64,000 nt of DNA from Pelodera strongyloides. Its lineage: Eukaryota > Nematoda > Chromadorea > Rhabditida > Rhabditidae. Where the stretch lies: contig JAANDG010000053.1 in NCBI GenBank assembly GCA_036852015.1, positions 310,001-374,000 on the forward strand. Reading direction: 5' to 3'. Positions 1 through 13,500 of this stretch are shown one piece after another. Position 1 is the stretch's first letter. Each line of letters opens with the position of its first letter. Position numbers and translations under genes: made by a program. The notes under the pieces were generated by a model that saw only the letters and a list, made by a program, of their open reading frames with translations, ran no database searches and was not told the origin of the DNA.

Positions 1-81
1 GTGAATTGTGAAGTATTGCGGTCTCCGTGGTCAATGTTCAAGTTCGTTGACTATTTGTCTTATCTAATTTGTAATTTCTAG

Positions 82-3000
82 TTCAACCAGCGGGGGTCGT
101 ACGGAAGTTTGGCATCCAGCAGACGACAGCGCTGTGCGAGCTGGAATGTGTAGTTTTGCTGTAAAGGTATGCGTAACATAACTACTAACATAACTACCTT
201 TAATTTCTACAACTTACTCTAAGAATACCCGTTTTTTAGTGTACCGTGTTCCTCATATTTTTACATTTTATCGCTTTTATTTCTATTATGTCAAACACTA
301 GTGCTGGCTGGCAAAGCTGGCGTGTGGCATAGCTCAAGCAACTTATATTTCCGCGGTTGCTTTGCAGTTGCGGAATGTGTTGTTATAACGTAGGCCAATC
401 TTGAAGTCTTTTTGTTTTGTTTCTTGTTGTTATTATTATGTGCGGTGCCGGTGCCAAAATCCTTTAATTTTAGTACCTGGGTTCCGTCGAAGTATTTGAG
501 TCCAGGGGCATGCAGGTGTGCGAAGGAGCTTTAAAATTATTACGGGTAAGCTATTCGTTGTTTTCTTTTTTTTGTTCACTTCCTCATTTGTTTACGTTTG
601 TTTATAATAAGGACTGCTTCCCGAATTCCCGAGATATTTACTACTACTGGTCACATTACTTTATACATAAAGGTTTATTGGCATTACCATGGGTAAGTTT
701 ATTTAATGTCGTTGGATTGGAAGGGGAGGAGGCAGAAGTTTTTTTTAGAGTTTCGGTTCTCATTGAACATAGCTGAAATGCTGAATTACTGACTAAATAT
801 TAAATGAGCACCTTATTCCACTCCAGGCATGCAGTAGCTGACACATGCATGAACAAGAAAAAGACGGAGTGATTATTATAGGCGCAGCGACGACGACCGG
901 TCAAAGCTGTTCTTTACGTATCCGGAGATGGATTACGGGTCGTAGATCAGGAAAATAATCGCGGTCTTCTCGTCGACCAGACAATTGAGAAGGTGAGTCT
1001 TTTATTACTTTATTTCCTAATTTATTGATTGATTTCTGAATTATTAGTTAAATAAACTCCGTGCAGTAATTAAATATTAAATACTAAACTTGTAAAAGAG
1101 GCTTTTAGTGTAGTATGGTTGGGCAGTTTTCTAGAAAGACAAAGACTTGGTTTTATGTTGTTGTATTATAGTTCTCATGTTTCTTATGTAAATAAACTTC
1201 ATCGGCATGGGGTTTTCGAACAAGCAAATAGCAAAGTCGTGTTTCATGAACAAAAAGTTTACAGTCACTTGAAACATTAGAATACCAGACGGCTATCGCC
1301 GCCTGAGGCGACTTTCAATGTTTAATATGCAGGAACAGTAAGCACACTTGTGTGAAACGTTTGTAGCTATTTCGCTTGCTCAACACAACACTGGGCTCCG
1401 GCTCTCATTTTATAGCCTTCAGATATTCTAATTTTCGTTTCGTTCACACAAACAAAAAGTAAACTCTTCTCCTTTATATAATAAGATTTATTTTAATACT
1501 TTTAATATTTATACAAGTAAATAAAAATTGTCAGGTGTCCTTTTGTGCTCCCGACCGGAACAATGACCGTGGATTCGCTTACATTTGTAGAGATGGCGCG
1601 ACACGTCGCTGGATGTGTCATGGCTTTCATGCCGCTAAGGAGCCGGTGCGTTAGTTCTCTCTTCCCAAATTAGTCTTAAAGCGGCATAACAGGCTGTTTG
1701 TGAAACTGTTGGACTGTTGGACAACTGCATTATCATGTATTAAATGAAAATTTATGTGTAAACAGACCACAATTTCCATATAATACAATGTTATACACAT
1801 ATAATACAAACCTCAGTTTCGAAAACCGTATGTTTACGTTATACCACTTTAAGTCTCAATTTAATTCAGTAATTGATCTGAATTCTTCGTGAGTCTCGAC
1901 CAGGGAATAAATTAGGTCCGCATCTCAAAATTTTAGGGAGGTCGGGAGGTGATTTAGACTAATTTGCATATAATGCATTACGGATCGGGAGGTGATTTAG
2001 ACTGATTTAGACTAATTTGCATACAATGCATTACGGATCGGGAGGTGATCGTCCGCATTTGGCGGGGTGTTTTATGCTATGGTCTCGACAAGCTTTCGGC
2101 AATGGGAATGGTTCTGTTTTTTAGGGTGAGCGACTGTCACATGCTGTTGGCTGTGCTTTTGCAGTTTGTTTGGAACGAAAGAAGAAAAGAGACGAAGAAA
2201 GTGCACAACATGTAAAGAAATTGGCTGAAAAAGCGTTGAATCCTACTTGGGACGATCAGCCTTCAAGGTACGAACCTTTTTAATTTTTAAATTAATTATT
2301 TATTTTAATTAGCTATTTATTGTAGTAGTTGGTAACTCTAATTTGTCAAATAGTGTGAATCTGAGATGAATTTTGATAAGGTGAGGTATTAGTGAAGGTA
2401 TTTATGTTAAATCTGTTTTTAAACTAATGTATACTACGGCGCACTTATTGTACGGACCTTCTCTAAAACATGTTTTGTTGTATATTAGTATTTTTAGAAT
2501 TGTCTCTTTTTTGCTACGTGGGTGGCTGTTGTTTTTGTATCTTTTATTCTCAGTGAGGGTGACCGAATTGTTATTTTTAAGTCCATTTCCATTTCTGTAA
2601 ATAGCATTTGATGAGTTTGTGAACGTCAGTCACGTTGCCGTGTGTACTAGGGCGCCTACGTCTTCAATTGGCCACAATTTTCTATGTGTGGTTATTTTAC
2701 GTACGTGTATGACATAACATGTAAATGTAATATTAACAGTTATGTTGACCTAGCTAGGGATAGTTGTGAAAATGTATGTTTGCATCCGCATGACATTCCG
2801 CTTTAATAATTATTTATTTATTTCAGTAGTAAGACTGCTGAACCTGTGCCAGTGGTCTCCGAACCTACGACTTCCGCATCTGGAAGCGGAATGGAATGCG
2901 TCAATCCCGCATATCAGTCATTCCGGTTAGTGGGTTTTCACATTCACATACTTTTGTCCATAATCCACAATCCAATCCACACACTTCGTTCATAATTCGC

Positions 3001-6000
3001 AGCACTATTTATAATCCACGCGCTCGCATATTCACAATAACAACTCATAGATTTAGACAGTATACAGAGAAACGAGGGACTCTTTTAGATTTTTTGTATG
3101 GTCACTGTCAATAGTCACTAGTTATAGTGTAATTATTTTCCTGTTCGTTCAAATTCACGTTTTTGCCCTGTCCCGTTGTTCGATCATAAGTAAAGCTACG
3201 TAGATAAATGGTTAGAATTGCGTAAGTTATGCATATTTTTCTCGTGTAGTCTGTGTCTGTATGGATACTGGATATTAGCTTCATTTTTTTGATGCTATAG
3301 TTAAGTAAGCGAATTATGTATTTTTCTATTTTTCAACTTTTGTTTTATTTGTTGTGCATCCTTTACAGGCGACAACTCACAATATCGGAGCGTCTCCGAG
3401 ATCCGCAAAGTGCAATTTTGACCGAACAACCAACGACACAGGAAAGGAATGTGAGTATTGCTTTTTCCTATTAGTGAGTATTTTTCCTAATGTTATTATT
3501 GCTAGTAATTTTTATTATACATACTCTTCGGAGAAAAATGTTGTTGGTTTGGTTTAAATGTTGTTTTTAGTTTAGTGGTGTTTAAACTTATTCCGTATTT
3601 GGTATGCGGGGTTCAAACATGTTTTATTTATTTTCACTTGCGTAATATGTTTAAAAAAAAAGGAAGTGTGCTTTGCAGGTCCCAGCTATAATTGCGAAAC
3701 CGCGACCCACTCCAAACCCGCTCCTTTTCCAACGACAAGTAAGTTTGTTTCGCTTTTCTGCGTTTGGGTTTGATAGTTTGATTTTGACAGTTAGATCCTG
3801 CTTTTCTTTAAATTACAAGGAACGACTTTGAAAAAGTTGATAAGGTTACCGTCACTCAGTCACTCTTTTGCCTGCGCATGCGTACGTTTACAGTTTACAC
3901 ATTAAAACCAAACCTATTTGCTTATTCGTATGTTCTGTTTCATCATACTCATGCATTACAATACAAGTTTCTCTGGCGCTGATATCCTTTATATGCGCAG
4001 TGCGGTGCGTAAGTTTGAGTGTAACCCTGTTTTTTTTCTAGGGTTCTTTGCGTGCTCCTGATCCTGCACCAAATTCCTTCCGTCGTCAGTTATCGCTGCG
4101 GCCACAGCCAACGTCAAACAGCTGTGATCTCGCATCTTTGAAGGTAAGAGTTTACGAATATTTTCACAGTTTATTTCATGGAATGGACTTTTACGTGGTA
4201 TCTTTGGGAGCTTGAGAACTTTTTTTTGATTATTGTCTCTTTGCGTAAAAGACCTGAAAGTATGTTGGCAGTAGCTCGTTGATTAATAATGGTTTCTCCA
4301 GTTTCGCCGAAACTTGAAACCGCGTCCCAGTACGGTTTATACCTGCCCCCCTCCCCGTCTAGTTTCTGCACTTTTTTTCTTCATTCCTCCAGGGCTGAAT
4401 GGCTCCCTACCAGGCTCATACATACTTCTCTTATTATTCGTCTGTTTATGTGATGTTATGTATTTCCGTTTCACCACTGCCAAACATAGAACCTGCTGTC
4501 GGCTCTCGCTTCTATTCACATTTCACGGTAATCGATTTTTTCCTCTATTTACGTGCGAGTGATGGGATTTACATGCACTTTATTATCATTTCCATATCTT
4601 TGTTCTGTGAGGTTCTTTTTTTGGATACGACCATTCTGTGAATTATGCATGGCGGAATTTAATCCCCAAAATCGCATTACGTTGTTCATTGCGACGCGCT
4701 TTTCGAAATTTGAAGTTCAGGACTGTTGATCAGTTGATCGTCAGGATAGTGTTGATTTGTTGAATTTGAATAACTGAGTGCCGTTTTCCTATATAAGGTA
4801 GTGGAACTTTGCCTATTCTAGTGACACGCGTTTCGAAAAGCGTGGACTGAGAACTGTTATTCTGCCGTCCCTCTAGTTACTTTTCTGTTCCTGTATCTAT
4901 TGCTTCTTCCTTATTGCCTCGTGTGTCCTGTGTACCTTGTACCAAAGAATGTTCTTTAACTATTGGCATACCGTGCCTGCCGACCGTCAAGAATTTGATA
5001 TTACCAAAAGATATCTGGGCTCTAAAATTGACGATATTCTGAAGAATTCGGGAAAACGTTCTAAAGTTTTCGTCAAGGATTTTTCGTGCAAACTTAGGGA
5101 GGGTATGGGTATGAGGAGGCCTTCTGGAAACGTGAACGCCATTCACTGTGTGGGTTTGGGAATCTCGGTTTTTTTTGTCAGTTAGACATGAATGTTGACA
5201 TGTTGCAGCTGATCTCTCGCTGTAGTTATTGTTATGGGCGATTTTCAATCAGACAAGGAAACATAATAGGGAATGGGTTTATCTTCCTGGCTACGGTTCC
5301 GGCAAAGGCTGGTTCTATATCTGCTTTATTGTTTGTGTTTTTAACTTTGTGAGAAATTGCAGGTCGGCGGTGGAATTTCGTTCTACAATGAGCCAATTTA
5401 CGAGGGCGACGAGGATAGTGGGAAACAAGGGTTGGTCTTTTGTTGGGTGATAGTTTTTCTCAAGATTCTCGTACTGTGTTTAGTGCTTTGCGTTGGGTAT
5501 TAGGGTACGTTGAGTTTGAGGGCACTTTTGAACATATTTTTAATTTTAACGGACCGTATCTGTTTTTTTATTCGTAAGCATAAAAACGGTCGATTCATCT
5601 AATGTAAAGATACGAATAAAAGCCAACTCGGGCCGTATGAGCATTTGAAAATTTGGAGGTGATTTTCCTGGCGCGGTAAAATCGCCAAGCCAACCCTTTC
5701 TATTTGTCTTGATTATTGACAACCATTTTATTACAGATTTGCCGCTCCAGATCCGTCGACTGTGCCTGATGGTAAATTTTGTTTCAGTTATTTTGTAGTT
5801 AGCTGTTGCGGTAAATTTGGCCGATATGCCTATGTGTCCTGCCTTGCCTTGTGTCGTAATACATCTGTGTAAGAGAATGTGGTGACCTAAAATCTACCAT
5901 GCCGCACTACCGCAGTCCATTGTTCAGTTCAGGAGTTCAGTGAACAATAATAATATTTCCGTCCTGATTTTTTTTTTACGCAAATAGGCATAGTTCTTCC

Positions 6001-8591
6001 AGAACCGGTTTTTGAAGCTACCATTTGTTTAATGTGTGCGTTTATCGTTGTATTTTGAGGAGTATCTGTTGCTCAATTTGCGCTCCCGGCGTCGCACCAA
6101 CAACAACAAGGAGGCATTTCGACGCAGTCATTCAATAATGGCTTCAACAATGGCACAGCTCCCAGTTCCTCTTTCTCTGTGTTGGAAAACCAGGCCCCAA
6201 ACCCAAATGAAGCCGAAACGTGGTACGTTTACGTTGGAATAGTTGTGACGTTGTAAACCGTACTGTTTTAGCTAAGCTGTTTTCTGGATTTCCAGCCCCA
6301 TTTATTTGTATAGTGTTTGTTAAGTTTGTTCAGTCGATAGTCGATGCACTATGTGTATGTGGTAGTGGTAGACCTTAATATCGTAAAACAAGTTCTAATT
6401 TAGATCCTCAGTGGGTAGAATTTAGAATTGTATTCAAACAGCTCTGTAATATAAGTTTCTATTTTTAAAGTGGTTATGCGTGTTCAGGACGGATCTGCCG
6501 GACTCTCCTCCTGGAAACAACAAGTCGAAGGCAGATGATTGGTTAGAAAATGCTCTGCGAAAGGTTACCATTTCACCGCCACTTCAGCCAGCGCCAACGA
6601 ATACGTTGTGTAAGTCAATTTTTTTTAATGCCACTTTAAATCACTATTCACACATGACAAATAGACGTAAGTAACTTAAGTGAACTTGGTATATTATCAA
6701 AAATGTTTGCGAAAAGTGTTCTATTGAAAACAAGGAAACGTTTGTGTTGTTTCACCGGACATCGCATGCGGTCTTGGGGGGTCTTATTTTGGGAATTAGT
6801 TTGTTTAAAGTAATATTTGCACTGGGTTCGTTAAAGCGATATTACGGCCTGTTTTTGAAATGTATGTTGAAACAACTGCATTCCCCCATGTGTTGTATGC
6901 AAATGAATATAATTAGAATAAAAAAATCTGCAGACACGCAGACTTTCGCTTTTGTTCTTTTCAGAATAAAGTATTCAGTATACTTTAATATCTTCGATCA
7001 ACGTTTCAAAATCCGGGTGTTCTACCGCTTTACCTCGAAAGGTCCTGAGGATTTGCGTAATTTATGTTGAAAATGAATGATTTTTTTCTATTTCAGCAGA
7101 TGGTTGTACAAATTATGGTTCCCATTATGCACCACCTCCCGGTGCGGGAGCGGGTGCCACCAATTCCGACTCTCCTTCTATGACTTCGTCAGTTTCCGTC
7201 GATTCATCGGTGAGATATATTTTTGTATTTTAATGCTTTTAGTTTTGCAGCATATCAGTTTTTATTCTTGTGTATTAAGGTAGATTATACCTTAGTGGGT
7301 GATTTTATTTTTGTTCTCGATGATTATTTGGATGAAGTTTATGGAGTTGGTGGTTATGTTTTTTTTTAATATCGCTCTTTTATGATTTATGAATGTTCAA
7401 GCATGTGGGTGATTATTGTGATTGTGATTGTAATCTAAAGCCATCGGTTATCTGCGATTAAAATTTGTCAAACATTTATTGTTGTGCTTCAGCTTCTCTC
7501 TGCAGCTCCGAAGATCGCGCCGCCAGCAATTCCCGCCCGACCGGCAAAGTCTAGTCTAGCTGTTAGTTTTTTCCTATCGAAGTTCAGTAGGGCAGGGCAA
7601 TAAGTCTTTACGAATAGTATGATAACGTCGAATTCTGCGCTATTCGGCGCAATGTCGCATTCCGTTGATGTACTGTAATACATACGCTGCACGTTTAATT
7701 AGAAGTTAGAGTATGAGAACATTCTGTTGGTTGTTTAAAAAAAGACTTACTAACGTGTTGACGAAGTGTCATTCTCTACCTACTCTCTTTTTTCGGGGAA
7801 AAATATAAGTATCAAGAACTTTTTGTGTATCTTGTCTTTTCAGACTGTACGTCATTCTTATACTGAAACTTTTAGTTTCAGGGTCTTGCAATGGGCACTG
7901 TTGTAGCAGTGAACTCTACAGCTAGCAGCGAGGATTGGCCCTCGGAGCCTGCTACTGCTACACGAGTAAACGGTTCTTCTCATTCTTCTCAAATAATACA
8001 ACTCCAAGACGCACAGCGGTGGGATAGTCCCGTTAGCAATGTGAATTGGGAGCGAACACCCGAGAAACATCAGGTAATGAGTGTTTATCATTGCTAGTTT
8101 ATGCTCACTCACTTCTTGGTTGCACAGTGACTGTAACAAGCTAGAGCTAACAAGGGCTGTAAGATCTGTGAACATGCTTAGTCACATTTTTTGTGCTAAA
8201 GTGTGTATAGTTGTACGCGTGAAGGTGTCAACACGTATGCGGTTGTGTGGTATATAATTAACTTAATGAATTTTTGTTTCAGACTGATTGAGTGATAATA
8301 TTAGTTTATTAGGCATAACCAGCGCATCTGAGTTTATTATTGTTCGTTGTTCACGTTTCCATATTATACTGGTTTATTATTCTTTACTTTTATGATTATT
8401 TATATTACACCAGTAGTCGCCAATGCGCCTGGCTCCTGGAGCTCGAGTCGTAGCAGTAGATAAGAGTAGACTGATTCAATAGTCAATTATTTGTTTAGGT
8501 GCAAGTGCCCGAGGACCCGTTCGACGTCCAGTGGAGCAAAATGGCTTTGAACAATCCTATGAATATGGAGAGTACCCCAGTTAATATTTAA
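82..8591 (+). CDS. numb: Numb endocytic adaptor / cell-fate determinant (5' partial)
   Basis: Ortholog of Numb, the membrane-associated PTB adaptor that is segregated asymmetrically and antagonises Notch through AP-2/EH endocytic partners. Exons read: 82-166, 474-545, 882-992, 1535-1645, 2125-2267, 2827-2925, 3369-3450, 3679-3738, 4042-4143, 5363-5430, 5737-5771, 6060-6222, 6488-6609, 7097-7209, 7493-7561, 7882-8073, 8499-8591. All phases join, giving about 572 residues and a TAA stop. The first exon begins inside the PTB domain ([16 protein letters not shown], then [13 protein letters not shown]), so the start codon and N-terminus are upstream of the window. The PTB region continues with [16 protein letters not shown] and [12 protein letters not shown], nearly as in fly Numb. 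Two aPKC-type sites, RQGSLR and RRQLSLR, match those of Numb proteins. [12 protein letters not shown] matches the WLEEVSKSV helix. The C-terminus keeps DPFDVQW, an AP-2 motif, but has NNPM where Numb proteins usually have NPF. Introns carry MITEs at 1676-1852 and 6831-7032. Confidence 0.93.
1676..1852. mobile_element. MITE, family 1 (TTAAAGCGG ends), Numb intron
   Basis: A 177-bp copy with inverted ends: TTAAAGCGGCATAACAG on the left and TTATACCACTTTAA on the right, both bounded by TTAA. Inner parts (gctgtttgtgaaac / gtttcgaaaac) are also inverted. It lies between the PTB exons ending at 1645 and starting at 2125. No coding capacity. It is one of more than ten related copies in the window. 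Confidence 0.75.
1940..2056. repeat. Short tandem duplication in Numb intron
   Basis: A segment containing gggaggtgatttagact, aatttgcata(t/c)aatgcatt and acggatcgg is repeated almost exactly in tandem, with a third partial start (gggaggtgat) at about 2040. The period is roughly 60-65 bp. It is a local duplication in non-coding sequence with no evident function. Confidence 0.7.
6831..7032. mobile_element. MITE, family 1, Numb intron
   Basis: Left end TTAAAGCGATATTACGGCC followed by tgtttttgaaa. Right end gtttcaaaatccggg followed by tctaccgcttta. The middle holds the family-typical gcattccccc and tatgcaaatg blocks. It ends about 65 bp before the exon at 7097 and has no ORF of its own. Confidence 0.7.
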
Positions 8592-10084
8592 TTGTCAATC
8601 CGTAAATTCTTGGTGTGCCCTTTTATTATGTTCTGAACCAAAGATTTTGTGAATCTTCAATGTATGGTTGCTATGTGTTTTTTGTATATTGTAGATTTAA
8701 AGCGGAAGGTAACGAATGTGGTTTTGTATTGGGGTGTGTGTAGCAACATCAAGGAAGGGTGTAGTATAGGTAGTATAGCTTGGAAATGTCTTTACCTTCT
8801 CACTTTTGGGTAGTTTAACGTGAATAATAATAACTGATAGATGTGGTACCTGCCTATAACAATTCTTCATGTATTGTGTGAAGTTGTCTTTCACGTGGAG
8901 TTTATTGTTTATGCTAATGTTGTAACTCTCGTCGGCGTAAATTTATAAATACAAATTGCTTAGGGGCATTGTTTCTTTGTGTGAATTTTTGCTTGTTCCT
9001 CGCTCTATGGTCACAGTTTTGTTGCCTTACAAGATTTGCCTCATTTTGTTGTAATAAGTACTTCCTGTGAATTGAGTGTACATTATTATTATTTTGATAC
9101 TAACCTTATTGTTAATTTGACTTATTTTCGGACAGAATACATTTAGTTTTGCTGCTATTGGATGTTTCTTTGTGATTTGAATATTTATTCAGTTGACGGG
9201 GTTTGCAAGTATGCTGAAAGTTTGCCGTATCTTGGAACTACACGAGAATATTTTTTTAATTTTTCATATTATATATGCAGGTTTCGGGCAGAAATACGAT
9301 AGTATTGACAGAATCACACCGAATTTTTGAGATACTTGCAAATCCCATTAAGGAGTTCAAGCGATCCCAAAGAGAAGAGCTTCTAATGTTGTTTTAGAAG
9401 TAGAAGTGATGGAATAGGGTGAAAAATTAGTACTAACATGAGCTAGAATCTAGCCTTACTGACGGCACTAACTTGTATGGATTATGTGTACGAATAGAGT
9501 AGCAGTTGATTTTGATGGAGGTATATTTTTATTTTGTTCATTTTCTATCAGAAAACTAATTCCGCTATCAATTGCTAATGTATTGCGGCAGTCCGCTGAT
9601 TTTACGAAAGTACCGGTTGCTTTTAATTCCAGTTATGTTTACATTTACAGTTTAAAATAATAAATTGTTTTATTTCGAGTTGTTATTTTGTAATTTTCCT
9701 TATTTTGGGGTTCACAGTGAGGACAATTATTGGTGTAGAAATGTCTGTTTTACAGTTCCAGAAATGTTTGTTTTGCAGTTCTTCAAAGATTTGAACACGA
9801 TTCCATTGCTAAATTCTTTAATAGATTTGAACACGAAAGAAATATTTGCAAAACTTGAAATGCCTGACACCAATACCTACACATCACGTTTGATTTCCAT
9901 TGTTTTATTATCAAATCACCTGTTCGCTAATCAACACGACGAGTTATATACTCATTTCAGTGGGATGCACACCCTGTGGTGTTATTTATTTCATATGTAC
10001 GTCAAAAAGGATGCTTATTTGGTTTACATGTTTATTTTAGCATTCCTGGCGGACTAAAGTTTTGTTTCCCCTGCGTATGTGTGC
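8592..10084. other. Numb 3' flank, no gene recognised
   Basis: AT-rich sequence after the Numb stop, presumably including its 3' UTR. I see no AATAAA close to the stop and no exon chain. An open frame of 130 codons at 9665-10057 has no recognisable domain and no coding-like composition, so I do not call it a gene. Confidence 0.5.
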
Positions 10085-10205
10085 ACTCTTTCATTCCTTG
10101 TCGTAAGGTCCGCGTGGCTTGTTGACAGGTGCGGGGCGTCTCGCCCAGACAACGAGGGTTCAATTCCTGTAGTGACGAAGAAAATAGAGTCAACTGACCA
10201 GCATA
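10085..10205 (+). repeat. tRNA-like segment, probable SINE head
   Basis: Contains an A-box-like cgtggcttgttg followed about 45 bp later by a B-box-like gggttcaattcctg, spaced as in tRNA genes. The arms do not fold into a good cloverleaf and there is no acceptor-stem match, so a tRNA-derived SINE or pseudo-tRNA is more likely than a functional tRNA. Confidence 0.5.
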
Positions 10206-10469
10206 CAGCAAAGGCCAGTGTTACAATCTTCGGATATAGATAAGTGACGTCATGCACGTAATTCTTGCCTATATATGGTCTTTGGATTCCAAGGTTCACT
10301 TGACATTTTGTAACTTTAAACGATAATATATTTAATGATAAATATATTGAATATGACCATTTGTAATAGACAATTTTGTCATTTGAAATACCATACAAAC
10401 CGTTTAATTTAATTTAATGAAGAATATTGTTTGTGTTCGTGAAACGCCTTGGGAATTTTATCGAATAGG

Positions 10470-10565
10470 ATACAAGAGCAAATGGCGCTGTTGGAAGGGT
10501 TCTTGACTCTCGCGAAACCGTCGCGAGTTCGATTCCCGGCTGTATTGGATTTTATCGTCAGCGGG
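10470..10565 (+). repeat. tRNA-like segment, probable SINE head
   Basis: tggcgctgttgg resembles an RNA polymerase III A box, and gcgagttcgattcccggc a B box, about 40 bp apart. The anticodon arm is imperfect. A second tRNA-like head lies only about 380 bp upstream, so both may belong to one dimeric or nested SINE insertion. Inference from internal promoter motifs only. Confidence 0.5.
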
Positions 10566-10840
10566 TGTTGAATCTGCAATATCTGCTCGAATTATCCAAA
10601 GATAAACTCTGTGTTCTCGTTTCCTCTACAGGGTAATGTGTATGGGGGTCCATTTAAGCACCGAACATTTTTTTAATATTAGTATGCTATGACATATGAA
10701 CGTAGCTATGCCGTGAGGAATATGTATAACATTTTATTACGTATGCTTACTAATTGTAAGCGTACTTATTCTTTCATTACTAACGTTCCAAAATTGCACT
10801 ACTACAACCCTGAATATTTCGGCTCTATTGTAGAATTACC

Positions 10841-11612
10841 GTCCCATGGAAATCTGGGCGTCCCAAGCGAGCCAACTGTCCCATGAGCGGGCCAACCGTT
10901 CCATGAGAGGGACAACCGTCCCAAGGGAATCTAGCCGTCCCATGGACCTCTCAACCGTCCCATAGACTTCCCAACCGTCCCATGAAAATCTGACCGTCCC
11001 ATGGCCCTCACAACCGTCCCATAGTTTTTTCCTTGGTCAAAAAAAAGTTGCTATGTATGAATGTTTGAGCGAGGCCACATCCAGTCTGGCATATACTACA
11101 CGTCTTATGAAATCTCGCATGCATAATCCCCAGCCGTAAAGCCTCCCGATGCGCTCCTGCTCCCAAGAAAATATACCGCTGGCAATAATTACACTGATAA
11201 TGTATGTTCTCCAGTTGGTAGGCAATCTCTAATGATATTTATCCACATATAAAACTCTAAATTAGTTCAAATAAGCTAGGTGCTACTCTTTCTCCACAGA
11301 AACCTACATCACACTGTATGCAACACATCTATGAAGCATGGGTTGTGTTGGTCACAGTGGCTCTTTGCTTGGCTCCCTCTACTCGCATGCAAAAAATACA
11401 GTACGCATGGTCTCTTTGAAAAGGATTGGGACGGTCAGGTTTTCGTGGGACGGTTGGCTAGTCTATGGGACGGTTGGTAGGTCCATGGGACGGCTAGGCT
11501 AGATTCCCTTGGGACGGTTGGCCTCCTCATGGGACGGTCAGATTTTCATGGGACGGTTGTCACACTCATGGGACGCCTAAAATCGCATGGGACGCCTAGA
11601 TTTCCATGGGAC
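10841..11612. mobile_element. Non-autonomous element with inverted arrays of GTCCCATG
   Basis: Outer ends are inverted repeats: GTCCCATGGAAATCTGGGCG on the left and the complement of the same (with ctaggcg) on the right. Inside each end is an array of about six to eight spaced copies of the core ACCGTCCCATR, in forward orientation at 10841-11025 and reverse orientation at 11430-11612. The centre (about 11030-11425) is unique AT-rich sequence with no transposase. Subterminal repeat arrays of this kind typify transposase-binding ends of non-autonomous DNA transposons. I could not define a clear target-site duplication. Confidence 0.7.
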
Positions 11613-13500
11613 CTAATTGTTTAATAGAGCCAATATTTCTGCCAGAGCATAACATGCTTGTCTGACATGAGCGTAAGACGTGCATTTCCGTAAATACCTT
11701 TTTTCTTGCCATTTGACTAATTCCCACATAATCTATTTCAGTGGCATAATATAGATAATCACGCCGCACACAATCAGATCAGAAACTAAATTTTTTGAGT
11801 TGATTCTGACCATTTTTGTGGAATTGTCACTCTGACGGAACTCGGGGTAGTGCGCGGCGAAATTCTGGTGCGGAAAAAAAAACAAAAACCTGGGGAGCGT
11901 CTGGCGAAGACTGGGCGAGATGCAGGCGCACCTGATTTTTAAAGAACAACTACCTTATTTTTGTACTACTCAATGGAGTAGGTTTTCATAGTTAGTCTAA
12001 TCGCATTTAAGACTGTCGATCACAAACCACGTTGTGTCAGTCACTAATTAGGAGGGTTTTTTTTCCTGCGGCTGACTAGTTTGGCCTTTGTACCTACACT
12101 TTATTCTGCCTCTACGTGCAAAATCAAAGAACGGAAACTCGGAGGCTGGGAGGGGGGGGGATAATGCGCTATAAATACTGCCTGATTCCAAGAACGATTG
12201 AAACTAACTGGAAACACACGAACCTTGAAAAAAAAGAGGATTTAGAAGGACAATGATCGCAAAGGGAATTAACGTGATTAACGAGATCGAATTGTAAACA
12301 TGCATGTACGAAATCACTGATTATGATAAAATAAAGTGGTTAATTTAGGCTACCAGAATGCTCATTCAGCGTCCAGTGGAATGGTGCACATTTCGCGCAC
12401 CACTGGCACCTTAGATACACCGTGAGCTTTTATATTGGTTGCTTATAATCTTTTTTTTTATGTTAGCAGACCGCCGTGGAATATTTCCGAAACGATTCCG
12501 AGACGGGATTGCTAGTTGGAAAATTCAGTTATATTACGGCTTACTTAGACCATTTCCATGTACCGTATTTCCTTGACAAGCGCCATTCATTCATTTTCGT
12601 CTGCGAAATAAGAGGGGACATGATGAGATCAACACAGTGCCAGATGAGATGAGAAGACCGATGCGCTCCTAAGCCTAAGCCTGTTTTCTTGACAAGAGCC
12701 AACAACTTTTTCTCTGCTCCGGGTTCGCCTCAGACACCTTGTTCAATTGACCCTGCTAGCTTGTGCGTGTGAGTGTAAATATAGCCGACACAGGGTGTTT
12801 TGTGCAAAAGCTTGCAAGCCTTCTTTCTATTTTTACGTTCAAATGTACACAAGTCGAGAGATTTGTGGTCTCTCTTCGAACTTTAATGGTTTGGTTTCTA
12901 GCGGAAATGTTTGTGGGTTTGGTAGGTCTCATAGATGTCGGCAGAAAAGCCTTACTGATGTAAAGGGTTCTCACCCCAGCACTCGGAACGGTGTGGATCT
13001 CATCGTGTCTCCTCTTTCGCTATGCTTTCATAATATGCTAATTATTAAGTGATGATGTCGTATATCCTTTGTTAGCACGATAGCGTTTCATCCAAGAGGT
13101 TATTTTCAGTTTTCGTGTTATTGGTTGTTATTGATTGGATTGTAGGTCACTGGTGCGCAACGAAACATTTTGCACTTGCTTATGAGTAAGGTTTTTCCGC
13201 TGGAACTAAAATTGCGTGTAGTTCCTCACACCTCATACTCATACTCATATCTAAATAAAAAAAACCTCCAATCTTAGAACTTCGAATTTGTGTTTTGTTG
13301 GTCTTGCACAAAATTTTGTTTGTATTTTCAAAGGCTTCGCCATGGCTCATGGTGTTGTTCTTGTGGATTTAAAATAAAAAAATCTTTCACGCTTTAACCT
13401 TTGCTCTATAAATCCATGGTCGTTTTTTTGTCAATATTTTCAGGAGAGGAGTCTTCTACGTGCATTGTGAAGCTACTGATGTACGTAGGAGATATAGCCT
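11613..13500. other. Intergenic, nothing recognised
   Basis: About 1.9 kb of non-repetitive intergenic DNA. Short open frames (for example 12747-13052) have no family resemblance and lie in overlapping frames on both strands, as expected by chance. A G-run (aggctgggaggggggggg) occurs near 12150. Confidence 0.4.

Noticed and set aside
9665..10057. 130-codon open frame downstream of Numb
   Set aside because: No recognisable domain, AT-driven composition rich in Phe/Leu/Tyr, and no splice partners. Most likely chance.
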